From Zhengitettix transpicula (Eukaryota; Arthropoda; Insecta; Orthoptera; Tetrigidae), in assembly GCA_037074705.1 (NCBI GenBank), contig CM073590.1:40137895-40201894 (forward strand): a stretch of DNA of 64,000 bases. The letters run 5' to 3'. The notes beneath the pieces are model-generated. The model was not told where the DNA came from. It worked only from the letters and a program-made list of their open reading frames with translations, and ran no database searches. The first letter of the stretch is position 1; each line of letters begins with the position of its first letter. Made by a program: the position numbers and the translations under genes. Below, piece by piece: positions 34,748 to 47,062 of this stretch.

Positions 34748-37008
34748 GTAAGTTTGATGCGATAGAGGGGATTGTCTACACATAACAGGAATACCCGAGG
34801 AACAGTGGAGTTAAGCGATCAAAAGAGATTGAAAAAGTTGTTCCTAATCAGAGCGATAGGAATTTTGAAAAAATGTTGTCAATCAGAGTTGTCCAAACGT
34901 TATTTTTGAAAACGGTGGAGTTGAAAAGGAAAAGTGGAGAAAAGCACTTAAAGGTGACTTCATTTATCAGGGCAATTAAAACAGCAGCAATCATCATCCT
35001 ACTACACGACCACCATCAAGAAAGGAATTAAGTCAACGGACTTTCACATCCTTGTTAATCAGAGTTCGAAGCGAATTAATATAAATTTAAAGTTATAATT
35101 ATTGTGCATATTGTCAAGTCAGATATTCTAATCAACCTTTTTTGGGAGAGTGGGGAGCAGCAGAATTTTTAAAGCCATGTTTTAGTTGTAGTTTAGCTAT
35201 GGATTAAAATAATAAAGTACAAAATTGTACTTATTTAAAATTAACTGTACATTATAGTTGACATCAAGGATTTTGTTTGCTTGGAAATAATGCATAAATT
35301 AAGTAAATTGAGCTGAATTTTATGTTTTAACGTTTTGAAATAGTGGATGGAAATTCACGGAAGCCTCAAAGTTATTTACACTTCAAAAAATACCTTCAAC
35401 CGTTCAATATTTACCTGAAAGTAAATTTTGCATTTTTTAATGCACAGTGTAAACAGTGTTATTCCTTCTGAAGATAGTCTGTATTTAAGAGAAATAAGTG
35501 GCACAATTTTTTTCCGCGCAACAAATTGTCTACGTGGAAAATTTCCAGTGGATTTAGAGAAATTTTTGTCGCATGAAGCCTCGATTTGAGAAAAACTTTT
35601 CCTCTTAGAAGTACTAATAGCTTTACAAACAAGAATAACAGTCCTTACATAGTTTTTAATACACATTATTCAAGTGTTCATTTGGAGAAGTTTCGGGCTG
35701 CAACCCAGATCCTTCGTCCATCTCTTGAAACAAACTATTAACACAGGGCAAAACATTACTTTGCATTGTTTTCTTAACTTATAGACAACATTAATATAAT
35801 AAATAAATCGCTTTTAAAATGTTTTAGGAACTTAATGTTAAAATATTAATGGAAGAATATACTTTCACCAATTCTATACTCCCTTAATTTAGCTCTGATA
35901 GTAATTATTCATTCACTTGATGATCGTTGAAATCACTCAATTTTTTTAATATTATATTTAAAGAGGGAATTTTAATTATATAAGACTATTGTCGTTCCAT
36001 ATGCTTAATCTGGCTATTTCCATACCTTCAGAAATTAATATCTGTACCTTACAAGAGTACATTGGACCAAGAATTAAACTGCGTTATGAATGCTGACTAA
36101 TAGAAATTTAAAAAAACGTCGGAATATCTGACGCCTACAAGAAAAGCATTACAGATCATTCAAACAGACTAATAGAAGAGTTACAGAAAAACGTCTCTAC
36201 TACTCGAAGACTGAAAACAAAACGGTCAAAAGACTTATATAGAACATATAAAGAAAAGGTTCAGCAATGGAAATTCCTCATCTGAACCTTACTATAATTA
36301 AAAACTTTACGTTATACTCTGTAAACAAGTAGATTTTAAATAAAGCGATTGTTAAAAAATGCAAAAGATTAGCTTATGGATGCTAGAAACTGTGATTGAT
36401 CGAACGTACAGTAGAATTGTCACGTATTTTATTCAATTACCTGTGTTGTAATGGAAAATTAAATGTAGTAACGTTTCCGGTACTTTCGGTTTCATTTTAG
36501 GAAAATTGAACTAAGTTAAGTCTATGAATTAATATTGCTAACAACATTTTATGGATATAAAGGATTAAAATTGCATGACATAATTATTAATAGAAATAAT
36601 TCGTGGGTGAGGGTAATTAAGGATGTAAAACTAACAACAACCTGCTATATTTATAAGTATTGAAAAGATCTTAATATCGACAGATAAATATTATTAAACA
36701 CCAATAACTTTCTGATGACACGAAAAACACTAACACGGATTATCAGCAAATATATATGTAAACAAAAAATTAACGTCTGTTGAAAATAATATTATTAAAA
36801 TGTCCTTTATAAAAGACAAAATTTAAAAATAAACACTTAAAGCACCGAAGAAAGGAAACCAAAGCCCTGTTATAAGGAAAATATATGTATTGAATTTATT
36901 GTGTTACCATTCTGTGGTTTGTTAACATTTCATCTAATACAATTGTTTAAAAATCTACAAAGTTCTGTAATTTTTAAGTCATAAACTTCGCTTTCTGATT
37001 TCATCAAA
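34748..37008. other. AT-rich spacer with one coding-like patch
   Basis: At 36112-36285 a plus-strand frame of 57 codons is open with strongly protein-like, lysine-rich composition (for example NRLIEELQKNVSTTRRLK) and ends at TGA. Its family is unknown to me. Elsewhere I see nothing; the minus frame at 35376-35666 shows no motif. Confidence 0.35.
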
Positions 37009-37440
37009 GGGCACAAAGATCCTATTATTAAGTTTTCCACCACAAATGTTTTCTATCAAATTAAGTATTCAAATTGTCAATTTTGTTATAAGGTCAAACA
37101 AAAATAATGTTAAATATTAGGTAATAAATATAATTTCAAAATGTCATTGTTTAAACATGGACCTATCATCAAACATTGTATAAAATTTAATAAAATTTTA
37201 GACAGAGAACAATATTATTGGAAAAGATTAATTTCTGAAATGCTGTATATTAAATAGCATACAAATACTGTTAATATTAAACATGACACAGAAGCCTTAA
37301 CAAGTTATATGATATTTTGTTTTAAGTTCTTTGGCTGTTAGTTTTTATCTTTGATTTTAGTTTGTTGTTCAACTACAGTCTTAAATTATTCGCCGTTAGA
37401 AAAAGATTCTAAACCGCATCGAAACGTCCGGCATCTTTAA
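37009..37440 (+). pseudogene. Penelope-like element GIY-YIG endonuclease fragment B
   Basis: The plus frame begins GHKDPIIKFSTTNVFYQIKY, then SNCQFCY. This is the linker and the first strand of the GIY-YIG fold with the CxxC pair of the zinc-binding motif typical of Penelope endonucleases. Several stops follow (after VKQK). It then reads HKYNFKM-like sequence and KILDREQYYWKRLISEMLYI, then a stop, then NTVNIKHDTEALTSYM. The last block is the diagnostic C-terminus. The 3' flank 37311-37406 is shared, inverted, with 40.5 and 42.7 kb. A hairpin, TTAGAA at 37396 with TTCTAA at 37407, precedes GAAACG at 37421. The reverse transcriptase domain is absent. Confidence 0.75.
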
Positions 37441-37904
37441 ATTTTACACAATTAAGTGTTTCGTTTTTAATTTATCTGTTATAAACGTCGTTTTAATATT
37501 ATTAGCAAAATATATAGTTTATTGCAGGCCGTTATCAACAGAGGTCACAATCGTTTAAGGGAATATAAAGAAAAAATTGTTGACATGTAACAAAATAGGG
37601 AAAGGGGAAATGAAGTAACTCATTCCAAAACTGGAGTTGGGCATTGATTTATAAAAATAAATTGTATGAGTCTAGATCTGACTTATAATAATAAATTGAG
37701 AGGAAACGTGTTGAAGTAGTGGCAAGTTCTTCAAAATATTTGTGAAGACACAAGCGGTTCCAAATAAGGATTTCTTCATTTCAAATTCTTGGAACACAAG
37801 ACCAAAGAACGATGACGTTAGGTCACCATGTTGGTATTGTTTCTATTTGTAAAGAAATACAGAATCATTTTTATATAATCAGTTATGACCTCATAAACTT
37901 CACA
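37441..37904. other. AT-rich spacer
   Basis: No feature recognised. Confidence 0.5.
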
Positions 37905-38300
37905 AGAGTCAACATGTGAGAACAGTTACAGGACAGAATAAACTGACTAAAGAGCGAGTGACGCTCTCTTGAACAGTTTCAATATTGATAAAAACGAATT
38001 CGTCCCGTGCGCACTTTGGTATGTAAGTAGTGGAGTTTTTCCGAGGAGCTCGAGGGATTTCGTGCTGCACATTGTGTTTCCAAGGCAGATTTTTGCGCTG
38101 TGTAGAGAGAGCGTCGAGTAGCGCACGAGTTGTGGAGTAACGAGCCAAGCCTGCAGTGTGCACGCGCTAATTAACCTCGCCACAAAGCAGACGCGCCCAA
38201 CAGAAACCTTCAGATTTCTGGGGCGAGAACAATCGCAATATTATTTTCATAATTCCACACCACTTCCAGTGGAGCGCTCGATACATTGAATATTTTGTAA
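37905..38300. other. GC- and CpG-richer island
   Basis: The block is unique and has many CpG steps compared with its flanks. Two overlapping minus-strand frames (84 and 78 codons) have no known domain. A GGTATGTAAGTAG word near 38019 resembles a splice donor, but no exon could be supported. It lies just left of the 1.36-kb foldback element. A promoter or conserved element is possible. Confidence 0.25.
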
Positions 38301-38365
38301 CGTTGTTCGTCATAACTAGCGACAGATAAATGTTCTACGACAGTTTACCGTTTCATGTTACTATT

Positions 38366-39724
38366 GGGTCATTCCATGCCAAGTGACCAAATCGCGTTTT
38401 GGGTACCACCTTGGATTTTGATGAAATTTGGTGATAGTGTTGAATAAAGCTTCAAGTGATGTGCAAAATCTAAGATTCACTAGTAGTATATAGGGGGCGC
38501 CAGGGCCTCCTGAAAAAAAGTCACCTGTGCAATTCAACCCTGCGCGTGAATAGATTGTGAAGTTTGAAGTACTACTGTTGTGGAGCAGCTAGCTTCCTGA
38601 AAAATGGTAACTACAGACAACTTTTTATGCTCTACACGATGGTTGCAGTTTCAAAGTTTAAAAAGTTTTAGTTTTATTGCCGTTGTATCACAAAGTTGCT
38701 CAAAAAAACCGTCACGTCAATTTGAGGCCGACTTTTCGGGCTTATAACTTTCAAACAAGACGTTATACAAACTTAAGCTTTGGTAAGATAACTAAACCCA
38801 TTACTTATTTTAAGCTGACAAAGTATAATTTTTCAAGCTCACTTTGTTGTCGAGATATGTGTTAATTAATATGAGGTTCAAATTGTATGTGTCAAATTTT
38901 GTGTATTTTCAAACCGAAATAGCAAAAAAGCATTTGCTACAATCAAGTTCTTTTCTTACCATTGGAAAGAGCAGACTTTTTTCTTTTAGAGTCATCTAAT
39001 TTCATTTTAGAGACTCATCATTTAAGGTTTCCAGCATAAAGGTAACTCATGCGCCAGTCTTGCACGTTCTAACAAAAATTAGATGATTCTAAAAGGAAAA
39101 CGTCTGCTCTTTCCAATGGTAACAAAAGAACTTGATTGTAGCAAATGTTTTTTTGCTATATGTGTGTGAACATGCACAAAATATGACGCGTAAAATTTGA
39201 ACCTCATATTAACTAACATATATCTTGACAACAAAGTGAGCTTGAAAACTAATACTTTGGTAACTTATAATCAGTAATGGGTTTAGTTAACTTAACAAAG
39301 AATAAGTTTGTAGAACGTCTTTTTCCAAAGTTATAAGCACGAAAAATCTGCCTCAAATTGACGTGACGGTTTTTTTGAGCAACTTTGTGATACAACAGCA
39401 ATAAAACTAAAACTTTTTAAACTTTGAAAGTGCAAACATCGTGTAGAGCATAAACGGTTGTCTGTAGTTACCATTTTTTAGGAAGCTAGCTGCTCCACAA
39501 CAGTAGTACTTCAAACTTCACAATCTATTCACGCGCAGGGTTGAATTGCATTGGTGACTTTTTTTCAGGAGGCCCAGGCGTCCCCTCTATACTACTTATG
39601 AAGGTGAAATTTTACACAGAATTGTCTCAGACACATATCTGTCCCTACACAAAATTTCAGCAAGATTGGAGATGGTGACTTAAAATTTTATTTGAAAATT
39701 TGGTCACTTGGCATGGAATGACCC
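38366..39724. mobile_element. 1.36-kb foldback transposon with TATT duplication
   Basis: The element begins GGGTCATTCCATGCCAAGTG and ends with the reverse complement of the same sequence. Long imperfect inverted arms run 38366-39002 and 39076-39724 and leave a 73-base unpaired centre. The flanking 4-mer TATT occurs at 38362-38365 and again at 39725-39728, consistent with a target-site duplication. No transposase frame is present; the 62-codon frame in the left arm is incidental. The arms differ at perhaps one base in ten, so the insertion is not young. It is a non-autonomous DNA transposon or foldback element; I cannot name its superfamily from the ends alone. Confidence 0.85.
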
Positions 39725-39728
39725 TATT

Positions 39729-40524
39729 TTGACTGAAGTAAGTGATGGTACGATTCATGAAATTATTGTATCTGCCTCAAAAACGAATGACAGGCCAACA
39801 TTTTTTTAGTGTATGGTAACTAAAGATTAGAAAGGCGAAGCAATTCACTGGAAGCAAGGACTTCGATTTCCTTTTGTTTGACATATACTGATACTTTAAA
39901 TTGAAAAACTGTACTTTTATAGTTTATAAACATTCATCTAATCTCCCTTCAAATATTTCTTCTAAAAAATTATTAACAGCAATATATTGTTGCAGATAAT
40001 TAATTTTTCTTATATTTATAAAATATTAGTTCTGCCTATAATTTAGTAATATACACGATGTCATTAAATTCATGTAAAGGCATGTAACACAATAATAAAG
40101 TACTGAACGTTGTAGAGACGAAGAGGTATCATAAGGAAACGCTCAGGTCTATAAGAATCGAGAAGGAACGACGAAATTAGTACACACCTGTATGACTACA
40201 TCCGTCGTAAGATACGTGTATCAAGATGCACGGCCTGCTTGTCTCTTCCTTCAGTGTCGTATTTCAAAGGGTGAATATAGTAAATTCAAAGATTGGGGGC
40301 TTTGTGATTTCTTTTATCGAGAAAATAGAATCACGTCAGTACTTATAGAATTATGCATTGAAATCAACATCTCTCTTGTAAATATGGCTGAACTGTGTTT
40401 CACATTAATGAAATTATATGGATGCACCCACTGTTTTATCCTATTTCTAATTCTTTTCAAATACCAATACCTTCATCCTCACTCGACGCTTAACTCGTGA
40501 TTACTGACTAGCGTCTGGATTAGC
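39729..40524. other. AT-rich spacer
   Basis: A 102-codon plus frame (40192-40500) shows no recognisable domain and is not called. No other feature. Confidence 0.45.
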
Positions 40525-40660
40525 GTCTTTTTCTAACGGCGAATAATTTAAAACTGTAGTTGAAAAAACTAAAATCACAGATAATAACTAACAGCCAAAG
40601 TACTTAAAACATTTTATCGCTGGCCGACGACTTATCACTTCCGTATGCGCCTCACTAATC
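40525..40660 (-). repeat. Penelope-like 3' flank, copy D
   Basis: On the minus strand this matches the 3' flank of fragment B: GTACTTTGGCTGTTAGTTAT, TTTCAACTACAGTTTTAAAT and ATTATTCGCCGTTAGAAAAAG. Upstream it extends into GGAAGTGATAAGTCGTCGGC, which it shares with the copy at 42.7 kb but not with fragment B. There is no coding part. Confidence 0.7.
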
Positions 40661-42711
40661 TTACAATAAAAATCCTGTATCTTATGTTTCTGCGATAAAT
40701 AACTTACAGCTCAAGATGTGAACGCAGCCTAATGAGAAGAAAAAATGTCTGCTGCAGATATACAGCAGATTGTAGGCAACGCACAAAGAAAGGATGGAAT
40801 GTAAAACAGGTCGTTTGTGTAGGGGTAAACGTAAAACGTTAAAAAAATGTCAAAATAAAAATAGATTGGGCTGAATAAGTATTCTTTAATTATAATAATA
40901 ATTATTCTTATATATAATACTCCTGTCCTGTAAATCGTATTGAAGTATGAACAGCGGAAAATGTTTAGTGTAACTAAGGAATAAAAAACTTAGTAATTAT
41001 CAATTAATTTTTGTGCACAAAAACACTTCATAGTATCGTAGTGATAAAGCTAAGAATTAAATTTATCTATCAGAGAAAATTTTAAAGTAAAATATTCAAT
41101 GGATGTCTAGAGGTCAGTCTTTATTTATATTCGTAGTTCAATATAAATTGTGTTGATATTTTATTGTAAAAATTACTTTTAAAAAACATCGTAGTTATCA
41201 AATATAATCAAAATATCAGAAAATAATTTAATGATATTACTAATATAATAAAACAAAGTATTTTTTAGTTGCTTGAAACAAGAGACATGTTTTAACTACG
41301 GTTTTTGGAGAAGTTCGTGCGACGTAAAATATAACAAGCATACGGAGCGGTAAAAACCTACAGTTTCCAACAAGTACATCGATGATCGCGGGTAAGTGTG
41401 ACGTCATCGTTTCCTAGCTTCATTTACAGGAATTTGGTCGTTTAACTTCGCTCAGGTTGAGATTTTCTCTGACGCCGTAAGAGCTACAACTCCTGTCAAC
41501 CCCAGGAAAATACGAAGCAATTTATTATAAAACATCAGCTCTCCTTAGAAACTCTCGATGCGCGTTTTCTGGGGATCTAATCAGTTGATGCCCTTGAATC
41601 TTGCCGCAGCACACGACTGCAGTCGAGTTCAGCAAGCTACAGCGAGAATAAACATTCCGAAAAATATATTTTTCTGGCATGTGATGTGTATTATATTCAC
41701 TAAAAGAAACAAAAATACTCTCGACAGACCCTATCGGACTTTCAGCGAGTGTAATTAATTGTTAAAACAAACTGTTTGTCCTTAAAGCTCCAATTCTCAT
41801 AGTGATTTTCGAAATTTCAGTCTTATCAAACCTTATACAGCATAAGTTTAAACAAACGTTTATTGTATCTACAAGCATTTTAATCACGATTCAGAATTTC
41901 CAGTTAAGTATTAATATGTAACCTAAATACAAACTGCACACATGAAATTAAAGTGAATTTACAAGCAATAATCGCTCAAGACAGTTGTGGCTTTTATGAG
42001 GCTAAGTACGATTACAAGTATTATTTCAGTTTTTCGGTTTGCAATGGAGTCGCAGTGCTACAGTCAGTTATTTTCATATCAGATTCAGAACATATTTATT
42101 ACTGCATGATTGAGTATCCAAACCATATGCTGTTAAATAATAATATAGGCATATTTCGTAATAAATGTATGTGACGACGTCACTATCCGTTTGCAATTCG
42201 TGGCGCATTTCAACTTCCGAAACTAAAATTTTCGGAAATTTAAGGAAATGTTGGAACGTGAAAAAATCATCATATTTATTTCTCGAACGTTATTTTTACG
42301 GGAATGGGTTTTTCATTATCAAAAATCAAGAGCGATCACAATATTGTTAAACACATAATAAAGTCCCGCCGATTTTAATGTTTATTATACGTGTGAATTC
42401 AAACTCTGCAATTATTCCAGAAAAAACTGAAGTAATGTAATTAAATGATCTACAAGTGAGTTCGGAGAGTGAATAATTTGCTTTCAGAGTTCCTTTCAAG
42501 TGCTCGGTTTTGAGGTAGAATCTATGCAAATTACAGACGTCCTCTTGCTTCAGAAATAGGTCAAAAATCTTTTTATAAGATATGTCTATACATTTTTGGA
42601 ATATTTTATTGTAAATATGATTCATTATATTCAAGAACCAATTGTTTATGTTTAAATAATCATAATAAAGTTTAGCCTCTCATTTCGACACATCATTATT
42701 TCAGAGGATGA
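40661..42711. other. AT-rich spacer with minor GC patch
   Basis: 41390-41750 is somewhat GC-richer and includes a TGACGTCA palindrome at 41399-41406. No gene could be supported on either strand. Confidence 0.4.
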
Positions 42712-42831
42712 GGAGATAATTTATAACTGTAGTTGAACAAAACTAAGATCACAGATAATAACTAACAGACTAACTTAAAACATTTTATCGCTGGCTGATG
42801 ACATTTCACTTCCGTATGCGCATCACTAATC
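42712..42831 (-). repeat. Penelope-like 3' flank, copy E
   Basis: On the minus strand it shares GGAAGTGAAATGTCATCAGC, CCAGCGATAAAATGTTTTAA and TTGTTCAACTACAGTTATAA with copy D and partly with fragment B. It carries no coding remnant. Confidence 0.7.
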
Positions 42832-44226
42832 TGATGAATGTCAGAATAATTAGAATAAACCACTGACCACATTGAATATAAAGCCATTTTTCGCATTTAA
42901 TTAACGGTTCTACTGTTGATGCAGAAATTATAAATTCGACTAACGTTTCTTTAACAACGTGTAACCACAAAATAAACTCACGAAAGAAGCACCATAGACC
43001 GTTTGCAATTATTTAGTCCAAAGTATTGATATATTCTACCATCATCCATAACATTCTGAATTATTTATCCGTAGATGGAAACGATAAGATAAGAAAATGT
43101 TAAGGTACTGGCTCTCGACTATTTGTCTCTTGACTATCAGGCCTCCGAACTAACTTACTAAGTAAAAAAATCAGTAATGTATTATTACTTCAGTATTTTC
43201 CTATATGATGCCATTGAAAGCGGCCGTCTGCTACATTCTTACATCCCACGCGAAGCTGAGAGAAGTAGATTTCCCAATCCTCTTTCTACTTGCCCTTCAC
43301 TTAGTCACTTTTTTTTGTCACATATCAAATGCGGAGTGATAGTAAATTGTTGTTTTGACTTTAGTTGTTTCTTTTATTAAAAATTACGCAATGGGTTATA
43401 AACGGGAAAGAGTAGATATACCGCAAAAATTATTTTAAACGATCCATATTATTATTATTACATTGTTAACGTAAATTATAGAAAGTTATGAGAAACATTT
43501 ATAAACTACTGGCCAAACATATGAGCGATTTTTAAGAAGTTTATTTTTAATTTGTTTGAATGTGATATAAAGTGAACATTTATAAAACTACATGATATCT
43601 GTACTTCGCCATATAACGCTAGATACGTAATACTTATTATTGGGAATTTTTACGAATCCATTTACATTTTTTTGTATTATCTACGCAAATATAATACATA
43701 AAGTCGCTGGCAGACAGGTGAGCAAAATATATTAATCGAAGACGTTATATAAGGTCTGATTAAACCGTGTGTAAATTCTGTACGTTAAATTGAAAATTAT
43801 GTTCTGTTATTTACAAGTCTAAATCATTGATGGGTTACAGGAATGAGATGCCCACGCGTCGTCAGTAGAATTTCTGTGTGACAGACCCCACCTGGAGGTT
43901 GTAGGTCCTGATGAAAAGGGAGGGTTGAATTGCGAGTCGAGCAAGCCTGAAATAGAGGGCAATCTAGCATTCACGTCGACAAATATCATGTTGGACAAGC
44001 AACTGCACAAGAATAAACAGCCGAGTTGAGTACCTAAGTGAGACAGCAATTAAGGTATAATCGATCATCACCGGATAAGGAATTAATATTTTTTTATGTT
44101 TCGTTCAATACAACTTTCATGGAAATAAAATATATCTAATTATTTCACTGTTACTGGCTCAATATATAATAATAAAACTAATAAATAATGTCTGTTAATA
44201 AATCATATAACGTAATGAAAGGGCCA
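42832..44226. other. AT-rich spacer
   Basis: A patch at 43840-43980 is less AT-rich and carries a 76-codon minus-strand frame with no known motif. Nothing else is seen. Confidence 0.45.
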
Positions 44227-44906
44227 ATTTAATAGACAGTTGACAGTTAAATACAAAATGTTTTTTTCCACCAATCGTTGGACTTTTTAGTTAAGAAATT
44301 AAAAAATTAATATCATGAAATTATAAGACATTACCTAGACTGTGGGAAGTCTAAAATAATGAAAAACATGAAAGTAATACTACGATGTCTAACATAAAAA
44401 TAATAATCAATGATGTGTGGATAAATTTCCAAATACACACGTCACAAAAGATAAAAAGAACTTAAAAATCCATGAATGAAAACAGACTAAATAACAAACT
44501 AAACAGGTCAGAAACCAAAATGTCAGTCACGTAAGTTAAAATATTAATAATAAAATTAATATACGATAAGTATTAAAAATGTTTATAATTAAAGTTAATA
44601 CGGTGATCAGTCCCCGTATAACTTGAAAGAGAAAACTTCCAATGAAGTTAATAAACTGCAAACAAGAAGAATAGAAACTCTTGTCGAGAAGAACAGTTAT
44701 TATCCAAAAGTGAGATCTAAGGATATTACAATACCAGGTCATTGCTGTGAGTATAAACTACTCAATGTGACCAGGCAGTGATAATTGAAGTAATGTTGTC
44801 TGTTAAGAAATTATAAGAACTAAATTAAATGGACCTTTTCAAGTCCACTGATTGGTGGAGAAAACGCCGTGTTTTGTTTTTTAACTGTCAACTGTCTGCC
44901 CATTTC
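44227..44906. repeat. Inverted-repeat element, ~60-bp ends
   Basis: AGACAGTTGACAGTTAAAT at the left matches, inverted, TTAACTGTCAACTGTCT at the right. The match continues inward through a hairpin, TCCAC-TGATTG-GTGGA, and the following GAAAAC at 44844-44865. The left end has the same hairpin in decayed, inverted form at about 44267-44283. The 550-base interior is AT-rich without a gene. It may be a non-autonomous element or two opposed repeat ends. Confidence 0.65.
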
Positions 44907-46567
44907 ATTTCGTCCTCATGTCAATTAATAACTTTACCTTTAGAATAATTTTTTGTGTGCAGAATAGGAAAAAAATAACTCACAGAAAAAAGAAAGTATT
45001 TCTCGACGATGTTCAAAGAGGATATTTTGATGGATCAGGAAAATGCGTGAGGCATTTGAGAAAATGTGGGAAGCATAATACATTTTTTGTACTTGTGCAA
45101 AAAAATATCTACAGAAACGTATTGCTTTTTATTTGCAGAAATATTATCCTTGAGAAGCATTAAAAAATACATATTCTACATTCATAATGGGCTTCTTACA
45201 AATATTTCAAAATCAAATATTAACTTGCGTCATATATGCATGTCTCTAGTTATTAAAACTTAATAATCAAAAATATGAAGTGTTCGAATGATAACTAGAA
45301 TCCTAGTATTCATTTATTAATATAAAACGTTTCTCAGTATACAAACATTATAGCAAGAAAATGAACGATGATAATTGCAACGTAATAACTCTGGCTAGAT
45401 TCCTCCAATCAATTTCCATGAATTTGCATATCATACATTTCTAATGCAATTTCTGGAACGTTTACAAGAATTGAGAACAATGTTAATAATAAATGATGAT
45501 TGGTTTCATTGTTTACAAAAATATCCTCTATTTCATTCCGTAACTATAGTCGGATATCTAAGATGAATCTTCGTTCTTGCGACATCAATGTAAGTTTTAA
45601 AAACTGGCGTCTGGAAACAGGAAGTAGAATCATTTTCACCGTTACATTATTGCTTATAAATAGACATGAAACCCTCTTATTGGTACGCATGTCAAAACTG
45701 CAAAGTACGAATTATTTTAGACAGACGAGAAAGCTTCCATGGATCTCATGAGATGGAAACACATACAAACAGCGCAGTCAACTGAAGACGTATAGTTTTT
45801 TTAGAAGACAAAATGCAATTTCTTAAAACAAAAACTCTACAGCACTGTGAAATTTCACTTCACGCTTTTTCCATACGTGTTCCAAAATTTTCTCAGCAAA
45901 AATAGTGATCCCGGTGTTTTGTGAACTGATATTGTCTGTTCATCAATTATCCCTTAAAAATCGTTCCACTTCTATTGCCTTTTCAACCGCAATCATAATG
46001 CATGACTATTGAGCTCCCCCGAATGCATATAATAGTCCATTTGTAAAGCATAAAATGGTTGGAGTCTCCGAGCACATCAATTAAATGCTATCAATAATCT
46101 TACGACAGTAAAAGCAGTATAATAACTTTGAAAAATACTTGACGGCGAGTGAGCACGCTGACGTGGTCTTGCGGATTGGACTAAAGTTCGGCATGTCGCC
46201 GCTTAGTTCCCTTCTCCAGACTAGGAATAGACCTGATCTGAGAATTATTAAGTAAACAATGAATATACAGGGTCAGACGAATGTCTTTAGACAGATTGAA
46301 GTATATATCAATATAGATTGTAATATTCAAATCGTTGGCGGTCGAGTTCGCTAACTGAAATTTAAAAAAAAATAAAGAAAGTCAAATTTGTAATCTAAGC
46401 CTATTGAAAGGAAATAAAAGGACATTACTCAAATAAAATCATAATATGTGTTGTTTCATAAATTATATAATGCCGAGAGAAAAGTTGCCTAATCTGTTTT
46501 ATTGGAGACTGTATCTATATTTAAAGAGGATTCTCGACAATGAGATGCAGTAAATATTATCGTAGTA
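44907..46567. other. AT-rich spacer
   Basis: Open frames up to 83 codons (44918-45163, 45500-45751) show no domain. Nothing else is recognised. No reverse transcriptase remnant was seen directly upstream of Penelope fragment C. Confidence 0.45.
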
Positions 46568-47062
46568 ATGTCTGTTAATTTTTTTTCTACTAGTTCTCTT
46601 TCATGTAATGCCGAGAATGATGAAGACCCATTGCGCCCTGAGGATACACACTTCGTTGTTTACATAATTGATTGCAATGATTGTAATGCGGTTTACATAG
46701 GTCCATGGCGAAGGACATTGAAAACCAGATTCAAGGAACATAGGACGAATTTTAAATTACCCACGAACAAGCATTCGGTCATTACGAACAATATTTCGTT
46801 GAACATTCACAGCTTTAAATAGACTAATGTTAAAATCCTTGACGTGGGAACAAATTATTTTTCTACTCATTTCTGAAATCATTCATATCAGAATCAATCA
46901 TGTAAATACCATTAATGTCCAGAGATACAGCGACTCTTTTAAACAAAACGTATGATATTTTACTTAGTCAATAAGTTATTTCTTTTTATATCTTTGGTTT
47001 ACAAAAACGCAGGTTTTGGGTTAATCTTATATAAGGTCCCCCTGTTGGTGGAGGAAACGTTG
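46568..47062 (+). pseudogene. Penelope-like element GIY-YIG endonuclease fragment C
   Basis: This is the best preserved of the three copies. The frame reads EDTHFVVYIIDCNDCNAVYI, then GPWRRTLKTRFKEHRTNF and NKHS. This gives the GIY strand (VYII), a CxxC pair, the YIG strand, the conserved arginine and EH, and a later histidine, together the CCHH zinc-binding pattern of Penelope endonucleases. A TAG at 46820-46822 interrupts the frame, which then resumes in frame as VKILDVGTNYFSTHF. A one-base shift leads to EIIHIRINHVNTINV, ending at 46955. The 3' flank holds a small hairpin followed by GAAACG at 47056-47061. The reverse transcriptase is missing. An ATG near the start exists but is probably not the original one. 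Confidence 0.8.

Noticed and set aside
40192..40500. Plus-strand 102-codon open frame, one of the longest in the window
   Set aside because: It has no recognisable domain, no splice or promoter context, and its length is within chance for 64 kb.
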